A stretch of 64,000 nt of DNA from contig NZ_QOKW01000003.1 in assembly GCF_008365375.1 (NCBI RefSeq), positions 248,001 through 312,000 on the forward strand, written 5' to 3'. Within the stretch, counting starts at the first letter, position 1; the number at the start of each line of letters is the position of its first letter. Position numbers and translations under genes: made by a program. The DNA comes from Roseomonas genomospecies 6. GTDB lineage: Bacteria; Pseudomonadota; Alphaproteobacteria; Azospirillales; Azospirillaceae. Positions 30,656 through 39,840 of the stretch are shown here, piece after piece. The notes below the pieces were generated by a model. It worked only from the letters and a program-made list of their open reading frames with translations. It was not told where the DNA came from and searched no databases.

Positions 30656-30739
30656 CCGAACATCCGTCCCGACCAGCGCTCGACCCGCCGCACCGCATTC
30701 CGGTGCACAGGGTGACGCCGTGCTGGTCGGGAGGTTCGG
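30656..30739 (+). ncRNA. candidate structured RNA between rpsO and pnp
   Basis: Outer stem CCGAAC/GTTCGG (30656-30661 with 30734-30739), a second 10-bp stem CCCGACCAGC/GCTGGTCGGG (30668-30677 with 30722-30731) and an inner hairpin GCACCG/CGGTGC (30690-30695 with 30701-30706). In enterobacteria the pnp leader holds an RNase III-cleaved stem used for autoregulation; an analogous role here is inference. Confidence 0.45.
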
Positions 30740-30766
30740 CTGTTAGCGAAGCTATGTTCTAGTCAG

Positions 30767-30808
30767 ACGGCCGGCCCGGACCTTCCGGGACCGGCCGTTT
30801 GATGTTTT
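30767..30808 (+). terminator. intrinsic terminator after rpsO
   Basis: A 14-bp GC-rich stem with one bulge (30767-30780 with 30784-30798), followed by TTGATGTTTTT. Confidence 0.8.
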
Positions 30809-30926
30809 TGGCCCTTTTCGGGTTTTCACCCCTGTTGGGGTTTTCACATGCGGGGTCCGACGACCGATGACCCCGGCTTAGGCCAGCAATCCGGCGGGCC
30901 TAGGTGTCGGATGGAAGGAAGAATCC

Positions 30927-33047
30927 ATGTTCAAAGTTTTCCGCAAAGAAATCGAATGGGGTGGACGCAAGCTGACGTTCGAGACGGGCAAGATCGCTCG
31001 TCAGGCCGACGGCGCGGTGCTGGTCACCTATGGTGAGACCACGGTCCTCTGCACGGTCGTCGGCGCCAAGTCGCCGAAGCCGGGCGTCGATTTCTTCCCG
31101 CTGACGGTCAATTACCAGGAAAAGTCCTTCGCAGCCGGCAAGATTCCCGGCGGCTTCTTCAAGCGTGAAGGCCGCCCGACGGAGAAGGAGACGCTGGTCA
31201 GCCGCCTGATCGACCGTCCCATCCGTCCGCTGTTCGCCGATGGCTTCCGCAACGAGACGCAGGTCATCTGCACCGTGCTGAGCCACGATCTGGAGAACGA
31301 TCCTGACATCGTCGCGATGGTCGGCACCTCCGCCGCGCTGACGATCTCCGGCATCCCGTTCCTGGGTCCGATCGGCGCCGCCCGCGTCGGCTACATCGAC
31401 GGCCAGTATGTGCTGAACCCGACCATGGACGCCGTTGACGGTTCCGCGCTCGACCTCGTGGTCGCCGGCACCCGCGACGGCGTGCTGATGGTCGAATCGG
31501 AAGCGCAGGAGCTGACCGAGGAGGTCATGCTGGGCGCCGTCGTGTTCGGCCACACCGGCTTCCAGCCGGTCATCGACGCGATCATCGACCTCGCCGAAGA
31601 GTGCGCGAAGGAGCCGTGGGACCTGCCGGCCGCGGCCTACGACCGCGCCACGCTCAAGGCGAAGCTGCGCGAGACCGTGGGCGCCGACGTGGAGGCCGCC
31701 TACACCGAGACGGTGAAGCAGGTTCGCTACGAGAAGATCGGCGCCGCCAAGGCGAAGGCGCTGGAGGCTCTGGCCGAGTCCTTCGAGACCCAGGCCATCG
31801 CGACCGAGTTCAAGGAGCTGGAGGCCGACATTCTGCGCGGCGCCGTCCTGAAGACCGGCCGCCGCATCGACGGCCGCGACACCAGGACGGTCCGCCCGAT
31901 TGTGTCGGAGGTCGGCGTGCTGCCGCGCGCCCACGGTTCGGCGCTGTTCACCCGCGGCGAGACGCAGGCCCTGGTCGTCACCACGCTGGGCACCAGCCAG
32001 GACGAGCAGATCATCGACGCGCTGCAGGGCGAGTACCGCGAGCATTTCATGCTCCACTACAACTTCCCTCCGTATTCGGTGGGCGAGGCCGGCCGCATGG
32101 GCTCGCCGGGCCGCCGCGAGATCGGCCACGGCAAGCTGGCGTGGCGCGCCATCCACCCGCTGCTGCCGAAGAAGGAAGACTTCCCCTACACCCTGCGCGT
32201 GGTGTCGGAAGTGACCGAGTCCAACGGCTCGTCGTCGATGGCGACGGTTTGCGGCACCTCGCTGTCGCTGATGGACGCCGGCGCCCCGCTGGCGCGTCCG
32301 GTGGCCGGCATCGCCATGGGCCTGATCAAGGAAGACGACGGCTTCGCGGTCCTGTCGGACATCCTGGGTGACGAGGATCACCTGGGCGACATGGACTTCA
32401 AGGTCGCCGGCACCGAGAAGGGCATCACCGCGCTCCAGATGGACATCAAGATCACCTCGATCACCGAGGAGATCATGAAGATCGCTCTGGGCCAGGCCAA
32501 GGACGGCCGCCTGCACATCCTGGGCGAGATGGCCAAGGCTCTGACCGGCGCCCGCGAGGCGGTGAACGAGAACGCCCCGCGCATCACCGTGATCAACATC
32601 CCGAAGGAGAAGATCCGCGACGTGATCGGCTCCGGCGGCAAGGTGATCCGCGAGATCGTGGAGCAGACCGGCGCCAAGATCGACATCGAGGACGACGGCA
32701 CGGTGAAGGTGGCCGCGGTGGACACCAAGGCCGCCCAGGCCGCCATCGACTGGATCAAGGGCATCGTCGCCGAGCCGGAAATGAACGTGATCTACACCGG
32801 CAAGGTCGTGAAGGTCGTCGATTTCGGCGCCTTCGTGAACTTCCTCGGCTCCCGCGACGGCCTCGTCCACATCTCCGAACTGGCGCAGCAGCGCGTCGGC
32901 AAGGTGTCGGACGTCGTGTCGCAGGGCGACTCGGTGAAGGTGAAGGTCATCGGCTTCGACGATCGCGGCAAGGTCAAGCTGTCGATGAAGCAGGTCGATC
33001 AGGCCACTGGCGAAGACCTGACCAAGAAGGACGGCCCCGCCGCCTGA
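30927..33047 (+). CDS. pnp: polyribonucleotide nucleotidyltransferase (PNPase)
   Basis: A 706-residue exoribonuclease with two RNase PH domains (about 1-230 and 310-545), a linker alpha-helical domain, a KH domain (about 555-610, [20 protein letters not shown]) and an S1 domain (about 620-690, [16 protein letters not shown]). [12 protein letters not shown] is a typical active-side segment of the second PH core. It degrades RNA phosphorolytically in the degradosome. The ATG at 30927 follows AAGGAAGAATCC. Mini palindromes follow the stop. Confidence 0.97.
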   Translation: MFKVFRKEIEWGGRKLTFETGKIARQADGAVLVTYGETTVLCTVVGAKSPKPGVDFFPLTVNYQEKSFAAGKIPGGFFKREGRPTEKETLVSRLIDRPIRPLFADGFRNETQVICTVLSHDLENDPDIVAMVGTSAALTISGIPFLGPIGAARVGYIDGQYVLNPTMDAVDGSALDLVVAGTRDGVLMVESEAQELTEEVMLGAVVFGHTGFQPVIDAIIDLAEECAKEPWDLPAAAYDRATLKAKLRETVGADVEAAYTETVKQVRYEKIGAAKAKALEALAESFETQAIATEFKELEADILRGAVLKTGRRIDGRDTRTVRPIVSEVGVLPRAHGSALFTRGETQALVVTTLGTSQDEQIIDALQGEYREHFMLHYNFPPYSVGEAGRMGSPGRREIGHGKLAWRAIHPLLPKKEDFPYTLRVVSEVTESNGSSSMATVCGTSLSLMDAGAPLARPVAGIAMGLIKEDDGFAVLSDILGDEDHLGDMDFKVAGTEKGITALQMDIKITSITEEIMKIALGQAKDGRLHILGEMAKALTGAREAVNENAPRITVINIPKEKIRDVIGSGGKVIREIVEQTGAKIDIEDDGTVKVAAVDTKAAQAAIDWIKGIVAEPEMNVIYTGKVVKVVDFGAFVNFLGSRDGLVHISELAQQRVGKVSDVVSQGDSVKVKVIGFDDRGKVKLSMKQVDQATGEDLTKKDGPAA

Positions 33048-33062
33048 TAGTAGGGTCTTTTT

Positions 33063-33128
33063 CTCCCTCCCCTGCGAAAGCGGGGGAGGGTGCCTCTCTT
33101 CTCCCTCCCTCGCGAAAGCGGGGGAGGG
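33063..33128 (+). repeat. two tandem 28-bp palindromic units after pnp
   Basis: Two copies (33063-33090 and 33101-33128) of a CTCCCTCCC-x-GCGAAAGC-GGGGGAGGG palindrome lie 38 bp apart, each able to form a GCGAAAGC-capped stem. They may act as transcription-end hairpins; an imperfect relative is at 59505-59535. Confidence 0.85.
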
Positions 33129-33232
33129 TCGGGGAGGGGGCAAACCACTTCCGCTCTTCCCACATCTACGACCGCCCCCGCCCCTTGTGCTACAAGGTGG
33201 AATCACCACCACCGCGGGACGCGCGTCCTTCC

Positions 33233-33988
33233 ATGCCCGATCAGCCTTCCGAGAACGCCGCCTTTCCGCCGGACGAACCGTCCTTCCGGATCGACTGGGG
33301 TTTGCAAGGTCTTCTCCGCCTCATCGACTCCTATGAATTCCGCACGGTGCTCGACGTCGGGTCGGGCGGCGGCGACCACGCGCGCCTGCTGCGCCACATC
33401 GGCAAGGAGGTGGTGACGGTCGATCTGCACCGCGACGCCAACATTCGCGCCGACTTCATGGACGCGGTCATCGACCGGACCTTCGATGTGGTCTGGTGCT
33501 CCCATGTGCTGGAACACCAGCGCAACCCCGGCACGTTCCTGGAAAAGCTGCGCGGTTGCCTCGCCCCGGACGGTGTGCTGGCGATCAGCGTGCCGACCCA
33601 CCCGCCGGACCGCATGGTGGCCGGCCATGTGTCGAGCTGGAACGCGTGGCTCCTCTGCTATCATCTGGTGCTGGCCGGTTTCGACTGCGCGGAGGCGCGC
33701 TACGTCAACACGGTGGATCTCAGCCTGATCGTCCGCAACCGCCCGGCTCTGGCGGGCGACATCGGCAGCGGGGCTGGCAGCGGCGCCGATCTGGACCCGG
33801 CGGACGGCGCCGACCCCTTCGCGGCCATCGCGCCCTTCTTCCCCTTCCCGGTCAGCCAGGGCGGCGGCGCGCCGCTGGAAGAGATGAACTGGGGCGGTTT
33901 CGACTACCGGATACCCGCCGGCTTCCCGCCATTCCGTCTGCACAGCCGCTTTCTCCCGCCGGAGGGACTGTTCATCGGTGGGGGCTGA
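33233..33988 (+). CDS. class I SAM-dependent methyltransferase
   Basis: A 251-residue protein. SAM-binding motif I is VLDVGSGGGDHARLL (about 41-55), motif II VTVDLHRDANI, and FDVVWCSHVLEHQRNPGTFLEKLRGCLAPDGVLAISVP forms the motif IV-VI region (about 86-123). This resembles Methyltransf_11/23 proteins often found with polysaccharide or lipid genes. The substrate is unknown, and no such cluster is adjacent. The C-terminal third (P-F-F-P-F-P then GFPPFRLHSRFLPPEG) is not one I recognise. It ends 7 nt from the convergent peptidase gene. Confidence 0.8.
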   Translation: MPDQPSENAAFPPDEPSFRIDWGLQGLLRLIDSYEFRTVLDVGSGGGDHARLLRHIGKEVVTVDLHRDANIRADFMDAVIDRTFDVVWCSHVLEHQRNPGTFLEKLRGCLAPDGVLAISVPTHPPDRMVAGHVSSWNAWLLCYHLVLAGFDCAEARYVNTVDLSLIVRNRPALAGDIGSGAGSGADLDPADGADPFAAIAPFFPFPVSQGGGAPLEEMNWGGFDYRIPAGFPPFRLHSRFLPPEGLFIGGG

Positions 33989-33995
33989 GAACGGG

Positions 33996-34904
33996 CTACA
34001 GCCGCTCCGCCCCGAAAGTGTCGCAGGCCTGCAATTCGCCTGTCTCCAGCCCTTTGCGGAACCACTGCACCCGCTGGGCGGAGCTGCCGTGGGTGAAGCT
34101 GTCGGGGGCCACGGTGCCGCGTGACTGCTTCTGCAAACGGTCGTCGCCGATGGCGCTGGCCGCCGTCAGGGCTTCCTCGACGTCGCCGGGCTCGATGATC
34201 TGGCGCTCGCGGTTGGCGTGGTTGGCCCACAGGCCGGCGAAGCAGTCGGCCTGAAGCTCCAGCCGCACCGACAGCCCGTTGGCTTCTGCCTGGGACCCCG
34301 CCTGCCGCTGGGCTTGCTGCACCTGATCGGAAATGCCCAGCAGATTCTGCACATGGTGCCCGACCTCGTGGGCGATCACATAGGCCTGGGCGAAGTCGCC
34401 GGGCGCCCGGAAGCGGTCGCGCAGGTCGCGGTAGAAGCTGAGGTCAATGTAGACCTTGCGGTCCAGCGGGCAGTAGAAGGGTCCCATCGCCGCCTGGGCG
34501 AAGCCGCAGCCCGAGTCGACCGTGCCGGAGAACAGCACCAATGCCGGGTCCTGGTAGGTGCGGCCGATCTGCTGGAATTGGGCGCGCCATGTGTCCTCCG
34601 TATCGGCCAGAACGACGGAGACGAAGCGCTTCAACTCATCGTCGGCACCGCTGCGCGGGGCATCGGACTGCTCGTAGCGGGCTTGGTCCTGAGGGGCGGT
34701 GCCTTGCAGCAGGTCCAGCGGGTTGATGCCCAGCAGAAGCGAGACCACCACGATCACCGCCAGCCCGCCGATCCCGATTCCGCCGCGCCCGATGGGGATG
34801 CCGATGCCGCCCGTGCGGAAGCCGCCCCGTCCGAGCGGGCCGCCTCCGGACATGCCGCGCCGGTCCTCGACATTCCTGCTCTCGCGACCGTCCTGCCACC
34901 GCAT
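33996..34904 (-). CDS. ypfJ: neutral zinc metallopeptidase, YpfJ family
   Basis: A 302-residue protein. A Gly-rich cytoplasmic N-terminus ([19 protein letters not shown]) leads to one membrane anchor (about 47-62). The extracytoplasmic zinc_peptidase domain has the HExxH motif in [12 protein letters not shown] (about 175-186), a preceding [15 protein letters not shown] and the downstream [13 protein letters not shown] motif with the third ligand region. Length and layout match YpfJ (about 287-300). Its physiological substrate is unknown. Confidence 0.9.
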   Translation of the reverse strand: MRWQDGRESRNVEDRRGMSGGGPLGRGGFRTGGIGIPIGRGGIGIGGLAVIVVVSLLLGINPLDLLQGTAPQDQARYEQSDAPRSGADDELKRFVSVVLADTEDTWRAQFQQIGRTYQDPALVLFSGTVDSGCGFAQAAMGPFYCPLDRKVYIDLSFYRDLRDRFRAPGDFAQAYVIAHEVGHHVQNLLGISDQVQQAQRQAGSQAEANGLSVRLELQADCFAGLWANHANRERQIIEPGDVEEALTAASAIGDDRLQKQSRGTVAPDSFTHGSSAQRVQWFRKGLETGELQACDTFGAERL

Positions 34905-35030
34905 CGCCCTATCCTCCGCCGCCGCATTGCCAGAGGAAAACCGGCGAGGGGGTGCGGCTGTTCCTGCGCTCCGCCGGATGCGTCAATGCACGCGCTTGAC
35001 CGGAAGCGGGGCCGTGCCATTTCGTAGGGC

Positions 35031-35585
35031 ATGAACCACCGCTCCTTCGTCCCGACCGACCCCGCAACCGACACCGGCCCGCTGCCCTTCCGCGTGCACT
35101 GGTGGCACGCGCTGATCTTCTGGCTGCTCACCAACACCTATGGCGTGTTCGAGCGGGGAGGGGAGCCGTTTCCCGGCTATCAGCCCTCGCCGTTGCAGCC
35201 GCCGGGCTGGGCCTTTCCGGTCGTCTGGTTCAGCATCAGCCTGATCCAGCTCTGGGGCTGCGTGCGCCTGCTGAACGCGACCTGGACAATCCGCTGGCGT
35301 CCGGCGCTGATCGGCATGCAGGGGGCGCTGTGGCTGCTCTACGCCAGCTTCGGCTTCATCTATTTCACGCTGGGCAGCCCGGTCATGGCGGCGGCCTGGA
35401 CCATGGCCTACTTCATCATCGCGTCCACCTGCGTGCTGCTGGTCTGGCCGGACGACCGGGCCATCGCGGCGAGCTGGATGCCGCTGGTTCTGTGGACCGG
35501 CTTCGCCTCCGTCGTGGCCGTGCATGGCGTCGTGCTGAACCCGGACCCGCTGTTCGGGCTGGGCCCGGGGCTGGGAACGCGCTGA
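35031..35585 (+). CDS. TspO/MBR-like membrane protein
   Basis: A 184-residue polytopic protein with about five transmembrane helices, rich in Trp. QPPGWAFPVVWFSISLIQLWG (about 57-77) resembles the PPxWxFxPVW segment of TspO, and PLVLWTGFASVVA (about 153-165) resembles the conserved C-terminal helix. The central NLLW motif reads ALWLLYASFGFIY, so it is a divergent member. TspO proteins bind porphyrins and cholesterol and modulate stress or tetrapyrrole physiology. It is convergent with the kamA-like gene, with abutting stops. Confidence 0.65.
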   Translation: MNHRSFVPTDPATDTGPLPFRVHWWHALIFWLLTNTYGVFERGGEPFPGYQPSPLQPPGWAFPVVWFSISLIQLWGCVRLLNATWTIRWRPALIGMQGALWLLYASFGFIYFTLGSPVMAAAWTMAYFIIASTCVLLVWPDDRAIAASWMPLVLWTGFASVVAVHGVVLNPDPLFGLGPGLGTR

Positions 35586-36620
35586 TCACCCCCGGTAACG
35601 GTGCGTCGCCCCGGTGAAGTCCTCCGCCACATACCCGCCTTCGCCGTCCGGCTGCACCCAGCCCGGAGCAGCGGGGGCCTTGCCGTGCCCGCCGGGGATG
35701 TCCAGCACATAGGTCGGCTGGCAGAGGCCCGAGACGCGCCCGCGCAGTCCCTTCACCAGAGCCTGCCCTTCGGCCAGGGTCGGGCGGAAATGGCTGGTGC
35801 CGGCGGCAAGGTCGGGGTGGTGCAGGTAATAGGGTTTGATCCGGTTCCGAACCAATCCCCGGAAAAGCGCCTCCAGAGACGCCGCATCGTCGTTGATGCC
35901 CTTCAGCAGCACGGTCTGGCCCAGCAGAGGAATGCCCGCCTCGGCCAGCCGGGCCAAGGCGCCGCGCGCCTCCTCCGTCAATTCGCTCGCATGGTTGACG
36001 TGCACAGCCACCCAGGTCGCCACATCCGGAGCCTTCAGCGCATCCAGCAACTCCGTCGTCACGCGCGCCGGGTCGGCGACGGGGATGCGGGTGTGCAGCC
36101 GCACCACACCGACATGCGGGATGTCCGACAGGGTGCGGACGATGTAGGACAGGCGCCGCGGTGACAGCAGGAACGGGTCGCCGCCGGTCACCACGACCTC
36201 CCACACCTCCGGGTGCGCACGCACGTACGCCAGGGCCGCGTCCAGCTCGTCGGGAGACAGGGCCTCGCCGCCGGGGCCGACCATCTCGCGCCGGAAGCAG
36301 AAGCGGCAATAGACCGCGCAGGCGTGCAGAGGCTTCAGCAGAACGCGGTCGGGATAGCGGTGGACGATCCCCTTCACCGGGCTGCGCGCCACGTCGCCGA
36401 TGGGGTCGGCGCGCTCCTCCGGCGCGGTGTACGTCTCTTCGGGAGAGGGAACGTACTGCGCGTACAGGGGATCGCCGGGGGGCGTACCCTCAAGCTTTTC
36501 CAGCAGGTACGGAGTCAGCGCGACGGCGTAGCGGTCCGCCACCCCGGAGGCCGCCTCGGCCGCCTCGGGAGTCATCAGCCCGGCGGCCACCAGATCGGAC
36601 AGGCTGTGCGCAGCCTTCAT
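35586..36620 (-). CDS. lysine 2,3-aminomutase family radical SAM enzyme (KamA/EpmB-like)
   Basis: A 344-residue protein. The radical SAM motif CAVYCRFCFRRE (CxxxCxxC, about 101-112) binds the cluster, and the PLP-attachment motif is DIPGGHGKAPA near 309-319. VVTGGDPFLLSPRRL and QTVLLKGINDD are conserved LAM-family segments. At about 340 residues it is shorter than clostridial lysine 2,3-aminomutase (about 416) and closer to EpmB, which makes (R)-beta-lysine for elongation factor P. Neither efp nor epmA is in the window. The ATG at 36620 was preferred to the GTG six codons upstream because of a GGGAACGAG site. Confidence 0.87.
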   Translation of the reverse strand: MKAAHSLSDLVAAGLMTPEAAEAASGVADRYAVALTPYLLEKLEGTPPGDPLYAQYVPSPEETYTAPEERADPIGDVARSPVKGIVHRYPDRVLLKPLHACAVYCRFCFRREMVGPGGEALSPDELDAALAYVRAHPEVWEVVVTGGDPFLLSPRRLSYIVRTLSDIPHVGVVRLHTRIPVADPARVTTELLDALKAPDVATWVAVHVNHASELTEEARGALARLAEAGIPLLGQTVLLKGINDDAASLEALFRGLVRNRIKPYYLHHPDLAAGTSHFRPTLAEGQALVKGLRGRVSGLCQPTYVLDIPGGHGKAPAAPGWVQPDGEGGYVAEDFTGATHRYRG

Positions 36621-36685
36621 CGCTCGTTCCCGACTCACCGCTTTGCGTCCTATATAGGGGACCCGCTCTTACTCCCGCAGGACCC

Positions 36686-37435
36686 ATGCTGTCGACTCTT
36701 CCCCGCCTGATCGGCCACCGCGGCGCCAAGGAGAACGCGCCGGAAAACACGCTCGCCAGCCTGCGCGAGGCCGCCCGCCAGGGCGCCGCCTGGGTCGAGG
36801 TGGACGTGATGCTCACCCGCGACCGCGTGCCGGTGCTGATCCACGACGACACGCTGGAGCGCACCACCAGCGGCACCGGCCCGGTTCCGGAACTGACCCT
36901 GGCGGAGTTGAAGGCGCTGGACGCCGGCTCCTGGTTCGATCCCCGTTTCGCCGGCGAAACGGTGCCGACCCTGGAGGAGGCGCTGGGCCTGCTCCGCAAG
37001 CTCGGCCTGGGCCTGAACCTGGAGATCAAGCCCTATCCCGGCCAGGACGTGCCCACGGCGGAGGCCGCGCTGGAGCTGCTGAAGCGGCTGTGGCCCGCCG
37101 GCCTGCCCCTGTTGGTCTCCAGCTTCGAGGTGCCCTGCCTGGAGGTCGCCCGCGATCTGGCGCCGGACATCACGCGCGGCTACCTGCTGTGGGACCCGCC
37201 CGCCGACTGGGCGGCCATCGCCGATCGCATCGGCGCCGCCACCCTGAACGTGCATCAGGATCGCCAGACGGCGGAGAGCGTCGCCGCCTACCGCGCCACC
37301 GGGCGCCCGGTCCTGGCCTACACCGTCAACGACGCGGCGCGGGCGCGGACGCTGTTCGGCTGGGGCGTGGCCGGCGTCTTCACCGACGCTCCGGGCCGGT
37401 TGGCGGCGGAACTGGCCGAAAGGACGCCCCTGTGA
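36686..37435 (+). CDS. ugpQ: glycerophosphodiester phosphodiesterase
   Basis: A 249-residue TIM-barrel enzyme. LIGHRGAKENAPENTLAS holds the first catalytic His and Asn. VEVDVMLTRDRVPVLIHDDTLERTT holds the metal-ligand Glu-x-Asp and second His, and NLEIKP the third acidic ligand. It hydrolyses glycerophosphodiesters to glycerol-3-phosphate. No signal peptide, so cytoplasmic UgpQ-type. Divergent from the kamA-like gene with 65 bp between starts. Confidence 0.92.
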   Translation: MLSTLPRLIGHRGAKENAPENTLASLREAARQGAAWVEVDVMLTRDRVPVLIHDDTLERTTSGTGPVPELTLAELKALDAGSWFDPRFAGETVPTLEEALGLLRKLGLGLNLEIKPYPGQDVPTAEAALELLKRLWPAGLPLLVSSFEVPCLEVARDLAPDITRGYLLWDPPADWAAIADRIGAATLNVHQDRQTAESVAAYRATGRPVLAYTVNDAARARTLFGWGVAGVFTDAPGRLAAELAERTPL

Positions 37436-37484
37436 AGGCCCTTATGAAGGGTGCCCATGGGACCGAAGGTTGACGTTTGCGGAA

Positions 37485-37507
37485 CTGTCGCTGTGACAGA
37501 TTTTTTT
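37485..37507 (+). terminator. weak intrinsic terminator after the phosphodiesterase
   Basis: CTGTC/GACAG 5-bp stem (37485-37489 with 37495-37499) followed by A and seven Ts. Confidence 0.45.
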
Positions 37508-37548
37508 CCAGCACCGCGAATCCGCTCGTCCGCACGGAAATTTCCTCA

Positions 37549-37606
37549 TATATAGATCGCTCATGACGGCTAGGCCGTCGGGAGCAGGACTCCCGGCGGC
37601 GTTTTT
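37549..37606 (+). promoter_or_regulatory. attenuator-like leader of the nitronate-monooxygenase-like gene
   Basis: A TATATA -10-like box (37549-37554) is followed by a GACGGC-TAG-GCCGTC hairpin (37565-37579). Its 3' arm is also the start of the 5' arm of an 11-bp terminator stem (37574-37584 with 37590-37600, one G-U), then GTTTTT. The two hairpins are mutually exclusive. No good -35 box is visible. Confidence 0.5.
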
Positions 37607-37673
37607 CGTCGTCTGTCGGGTCGCGCTGTCCGGGTGCCCGTGCACGGGCGCTCTCATGGTTTTGGAGGTTTCG

Positions 37674-39071
37674 TTGAAGGCGCTTAAGCCGTTGCTGATG
37701 TCTGGCCGGGAGGTTCTGCCGCTCGTCGAGGGTGGCAAGGGAATTGCCGTCTCCAACGGGGAAAGCTCGGGCGCCTGGGCGGCGGCCGGGGGAATCGGCA
37801 CGTTCTCGGGTGTGAACGCCGACAGCTATGACGAGAACGGGAACCTCCTCCCGCAGGTCTACCACGGCAAGACCCGCCGCGAACGCCACGACGAGCTGAT
37901 CAAGTTCGGCATCCAGGGCGGCATCTCGCAGGCCCGCATCGCGCACGAGACGTCGAACGGCCAAGGCCGCATCCACATGAACGTCCTGTGGGAGATGGGC
38001 GGTGCCGAGGAGATCCTGCACGGCGTGCTGGAAGGCTCGCAGGGCATGATCCACGGCGTCACCTGCGGCGCCGGCATGCCCTACCGCGTGGCGGAGATCG
38101 CCGTGCGCTACGGCGTGCATTACTACCCCATCGTCTCCTCGGCCCGTGCCTTCCGCGCCCTGTGGCTGCGCGCCTACCACAAGTTTCGGGAGAACCTGGG
38201 CGGCGTGGTCTACGAGGACCCGTGGCTGGCCGGCGGCCACAACGGCCTGTCCAACTCCGAGGACCCGCTGAAGCCGGAGGACCCGTTCCCCCGCGTCCTG
38301 GCGCTGCGCCAGATGCTGAACAGCTTCGGCCTGAACGACACCCCCATCGTCATGGCGGGCGGCGTCTGGTGGCTGTCGGACTGGGAAGACTGGATCGACA
38401 ACCCCGACCTCGGCCCGGTGGCCTTCCAGTTCGGCACGCGCCCGCTGCTGACCCAGGAAAGCCCGATCTCCATGGCCTGGAAGCGCCGGCTGCTGACGCT
38501 GAAGGAAGGCGACGTCTTCCTGAACCGCTTCTCGCCGACGGGCTTCTACTCCTCCGCCGTCAAGAACCCGTTCCTGATGGACCTGATGGCCCGGTCGGAG
38601 CGTCAGGTGGCCTATCTGCCCAAGCCGGTGGGCGAACATTCTGCCGAACTGCCGCTGGGGCCGCGCGGCCGCCCGGTCTACGTGACCGAGACGGACAAGG
38701 CCCGCGCGGAAGGCTGGCTGTCCCAGGGCTTCACCAGCGGCCTGAAGACGCCGGACAGCACGGTCATCTTCGTCACGCCGGAACAGGCGGAGCGCATCCA
38801 CCGCGATCAGGTGGACTGCATGGGCTGCCTGTCGGCCTGCAACTTCTCCAACTGGGCGCAGAACGAGGAAGGCACGAACGGCAAGCGCGCCGATCCGCGC
38901 TCCTACTGCATCCAGAAGACCCTGCAGGCGGTCAGCCACACCGACGACTGCGAGAACCAGCTCATGTTCGCCGGTCACAACGCCTTCCGCTTCGCGTCGG
39001 ACCCCTACTACAAGGACGGGTTCATTCCGACGGTGAAGCAGCTTGTCGAGCGGATCGCCACCGGCTACTGA
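37674..39071 (+). CDS. nitronate monooxygenase / 2-nitropropane dioxygenase-like flavoprotein
   Basis: A 465-residue protein of the FMN-dependent NPD/NMO barrel family. GIQGGISQARIAHE (about 80-93), GMPYRVAEIAVRYGVHYYPIVSSARA (about 132-157) and IVMAGGVWWLSD (about 225-236) are the phosphate-binding and active-site regions. The C-terminal extension DCMGCLSACNFSNWAQ (about 381-396) has three cysteines and is absent from classic NMO (about 330-370 residues). The TTG at 37674 has an ideal GGAGG six bases upstream; an ATG at 37656 would add six residues. The substrate is not proven. A structured leader precedes it. Confidence 0.75.
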   Translation: MKALKPLLMSGREVLPLVEGGKGIAVSNGESSGAWAAAGGIGTFSGVNADSYDENGNLLPQVYHGKTRRERHDELIKFGIQGGISQARIAHETSNGQGRIHMNVLWEMGGAEEILHGVLEGSQGMIHGVTCGAGMPYRVAEIAVRYGVHYYPIVSSARAFRALWLRAYHKFRENLGGVVYEDPWLAGGHNGLSNSEDPLKPEDPFPRVLALRQMLNSFGLNDTPIVMAGGVWWLSDWEDWIDNPDLGPVAFQFGTRPLLTQESPISMAWKRRLLTLKEGDVFLNRFSPTGFYSSAVKNPFLMDLMARSERQVAYLPKPVGEHSAELPLGPRGRPVYVTETDKARAEGWLSQGFTSGLKTPDSTVIFVTPEQAERIHRDQVDCMGCLSACNFSNWAQNEEGTNGKRADPRSYCIQKTLQAVSHTDDCENQLMFAGHNAFRFASDPYYKDGFIPTVKQLVERIATGY

Positions 39072-39110
39072 CCCCGGCGGGCGGCGTTTGCGGGGACTCT
39101 TGCCCCCCGA

Positions 39111-39127
39111 CCTGAAATCGTTCTAAA
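39111..39127 (+). promoter_or_regulatory. Irr-box-like half site before irr
   Basis: CCTGAAATCGTTCTAAA contains a perfect TTCTAAA half of the iron control element; the other half is degenerate. Possible autoregulation site. Confidence 0.35.
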
Positions 39128-39177
39128 GTGAGCGGACTGCGGCAGATCGCCGCGGTCCGTTTCGCGTTCACCGCAGC

Positions 39178-39657
39178 ATGACCGGCGGTCACCACCCCCT
39201 GAACCACGGCGAACAGACGACGATGACCGGCACCCGACCCTTCAAGCGCGCCCTCGACCGCCTGCAGACGGCAGGCTTCCGCCCGACGCGCCAGCGTCTG
39301 GGTCTGGCCCGCCTGCTGTTCGAAGGGGAGCACCGCCACGTCACCGCCGAGCAGCTCCATACGGAGGCCATGGGGGCGGACCTGCGCGTGTCGCTCGCCA
39401 CGGTCTACAACACGCTGAACCAGTTCACCGCCGCGGGCCTGCTGCGCGAGGTGGTGGTGGAGGCGGGGAAGTCCTACTTCGACACCAACACCAGCGACCA
39501 CCATCACTTCTTCCTGGAAGGGACGGGCCGGCTGGAGGACATCCCCGGCGACGACGTGGTGGTGCAGCATCTGCCGCCGGCCCCGGCCGGAACGCGCATC
39601 GCGCGGGTGGACGTCATCATCCGGCTGAGCGCGGAGCAGGGCACGGCCGACCGGTAA
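39178..39657 (+). CDS. irr: Fur-family iron response regulator Irr
   Basis: A 159-residue protein. The winged-helix domain (about 18-100) contains GFRPTRQRLGLARLLF and VSLATVYNTLNQFTAAGLLREV. The Irr-typical FDTNTSDHHHFFLE (about 101-114) carries the HHH heme/metal site. There is no cysteine anywhere, so the N-terminal heme regulatory motif (GCPWHD) of Bradyrhizobium Irr is absent, as is the Fur CxxC zinc site. Irr represses heme-using or activates iron-sparing genes through iron control elements. An ATG at 39223 would remove 15 residues. Rubrerythrin follows. Confidence 0.88.
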   Translation: MTGGHHPLNHGEQTTMTGTRPFKRALDRLQTAGFRPTRQRLGLARLLFEGEHRHVTAEQLHTEAMGADLRVSLATVYNTLNQFTAAGLLREVVVEAGKSYFDTNTSDHHHFFLEGTGRLEDIPGDDVVVQHLPPAPAGTRIARVDVIIRLSAEQGTADR

Positions 39658-39710
39658 CGGTCTTCCGGACGATGCCCGTTTTCGGGAAAAATCCGTCTCC
39701 CTCTCAAGTC

Positions 39711-39760
39711 TTTAGAGAATTTTCCGAACATTGACGCACCTTGGGGAGCGGTGGCATAAG
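39711..39760 (+). promoter_or_regulatory. rubrerythrin promoter with upstream Irr-box-like sequence
   Basis: TTTAGA at the start of TTTAGAGAATTTTCCGA (39711-39727) matches an iron control element half-site. A promoter candidate TTGACG (39731-39736), 18-bp spacer, CATAAG (39755-39760) begins just after it. Confidence 0.45.
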
Positions 39761-39840
39761 CCGTAGCCGACGCTCGGCCGCCCGAGGCCATACGCCCACG
39801 CCCGGCCGGGCCGGACAGAACCCGTTTGAAGGGAGCCGCC

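Larger units (their letters stand above)
30629..30926 (+). other. rpsO-pnp intergenic region, 298 bp, highly structured
   Basis: No gene. In order: an 84-nt nested stem-loop (30656-30739), an intrinsic terminator (30767-30808), and two GGGTTTTCAC direct repeats (about 30820-30829 and 30838-30847) with a small CCCC-TGTT-GGGG hairpin followed by TTTT. The pnp start follows at 30927. Confidence 0.7.

Noticed and set aside
33063-33128. CRISPR-like repeat
   Set aside because: Only two palindromic units separated by 10 bp; no spacers or cas genes.
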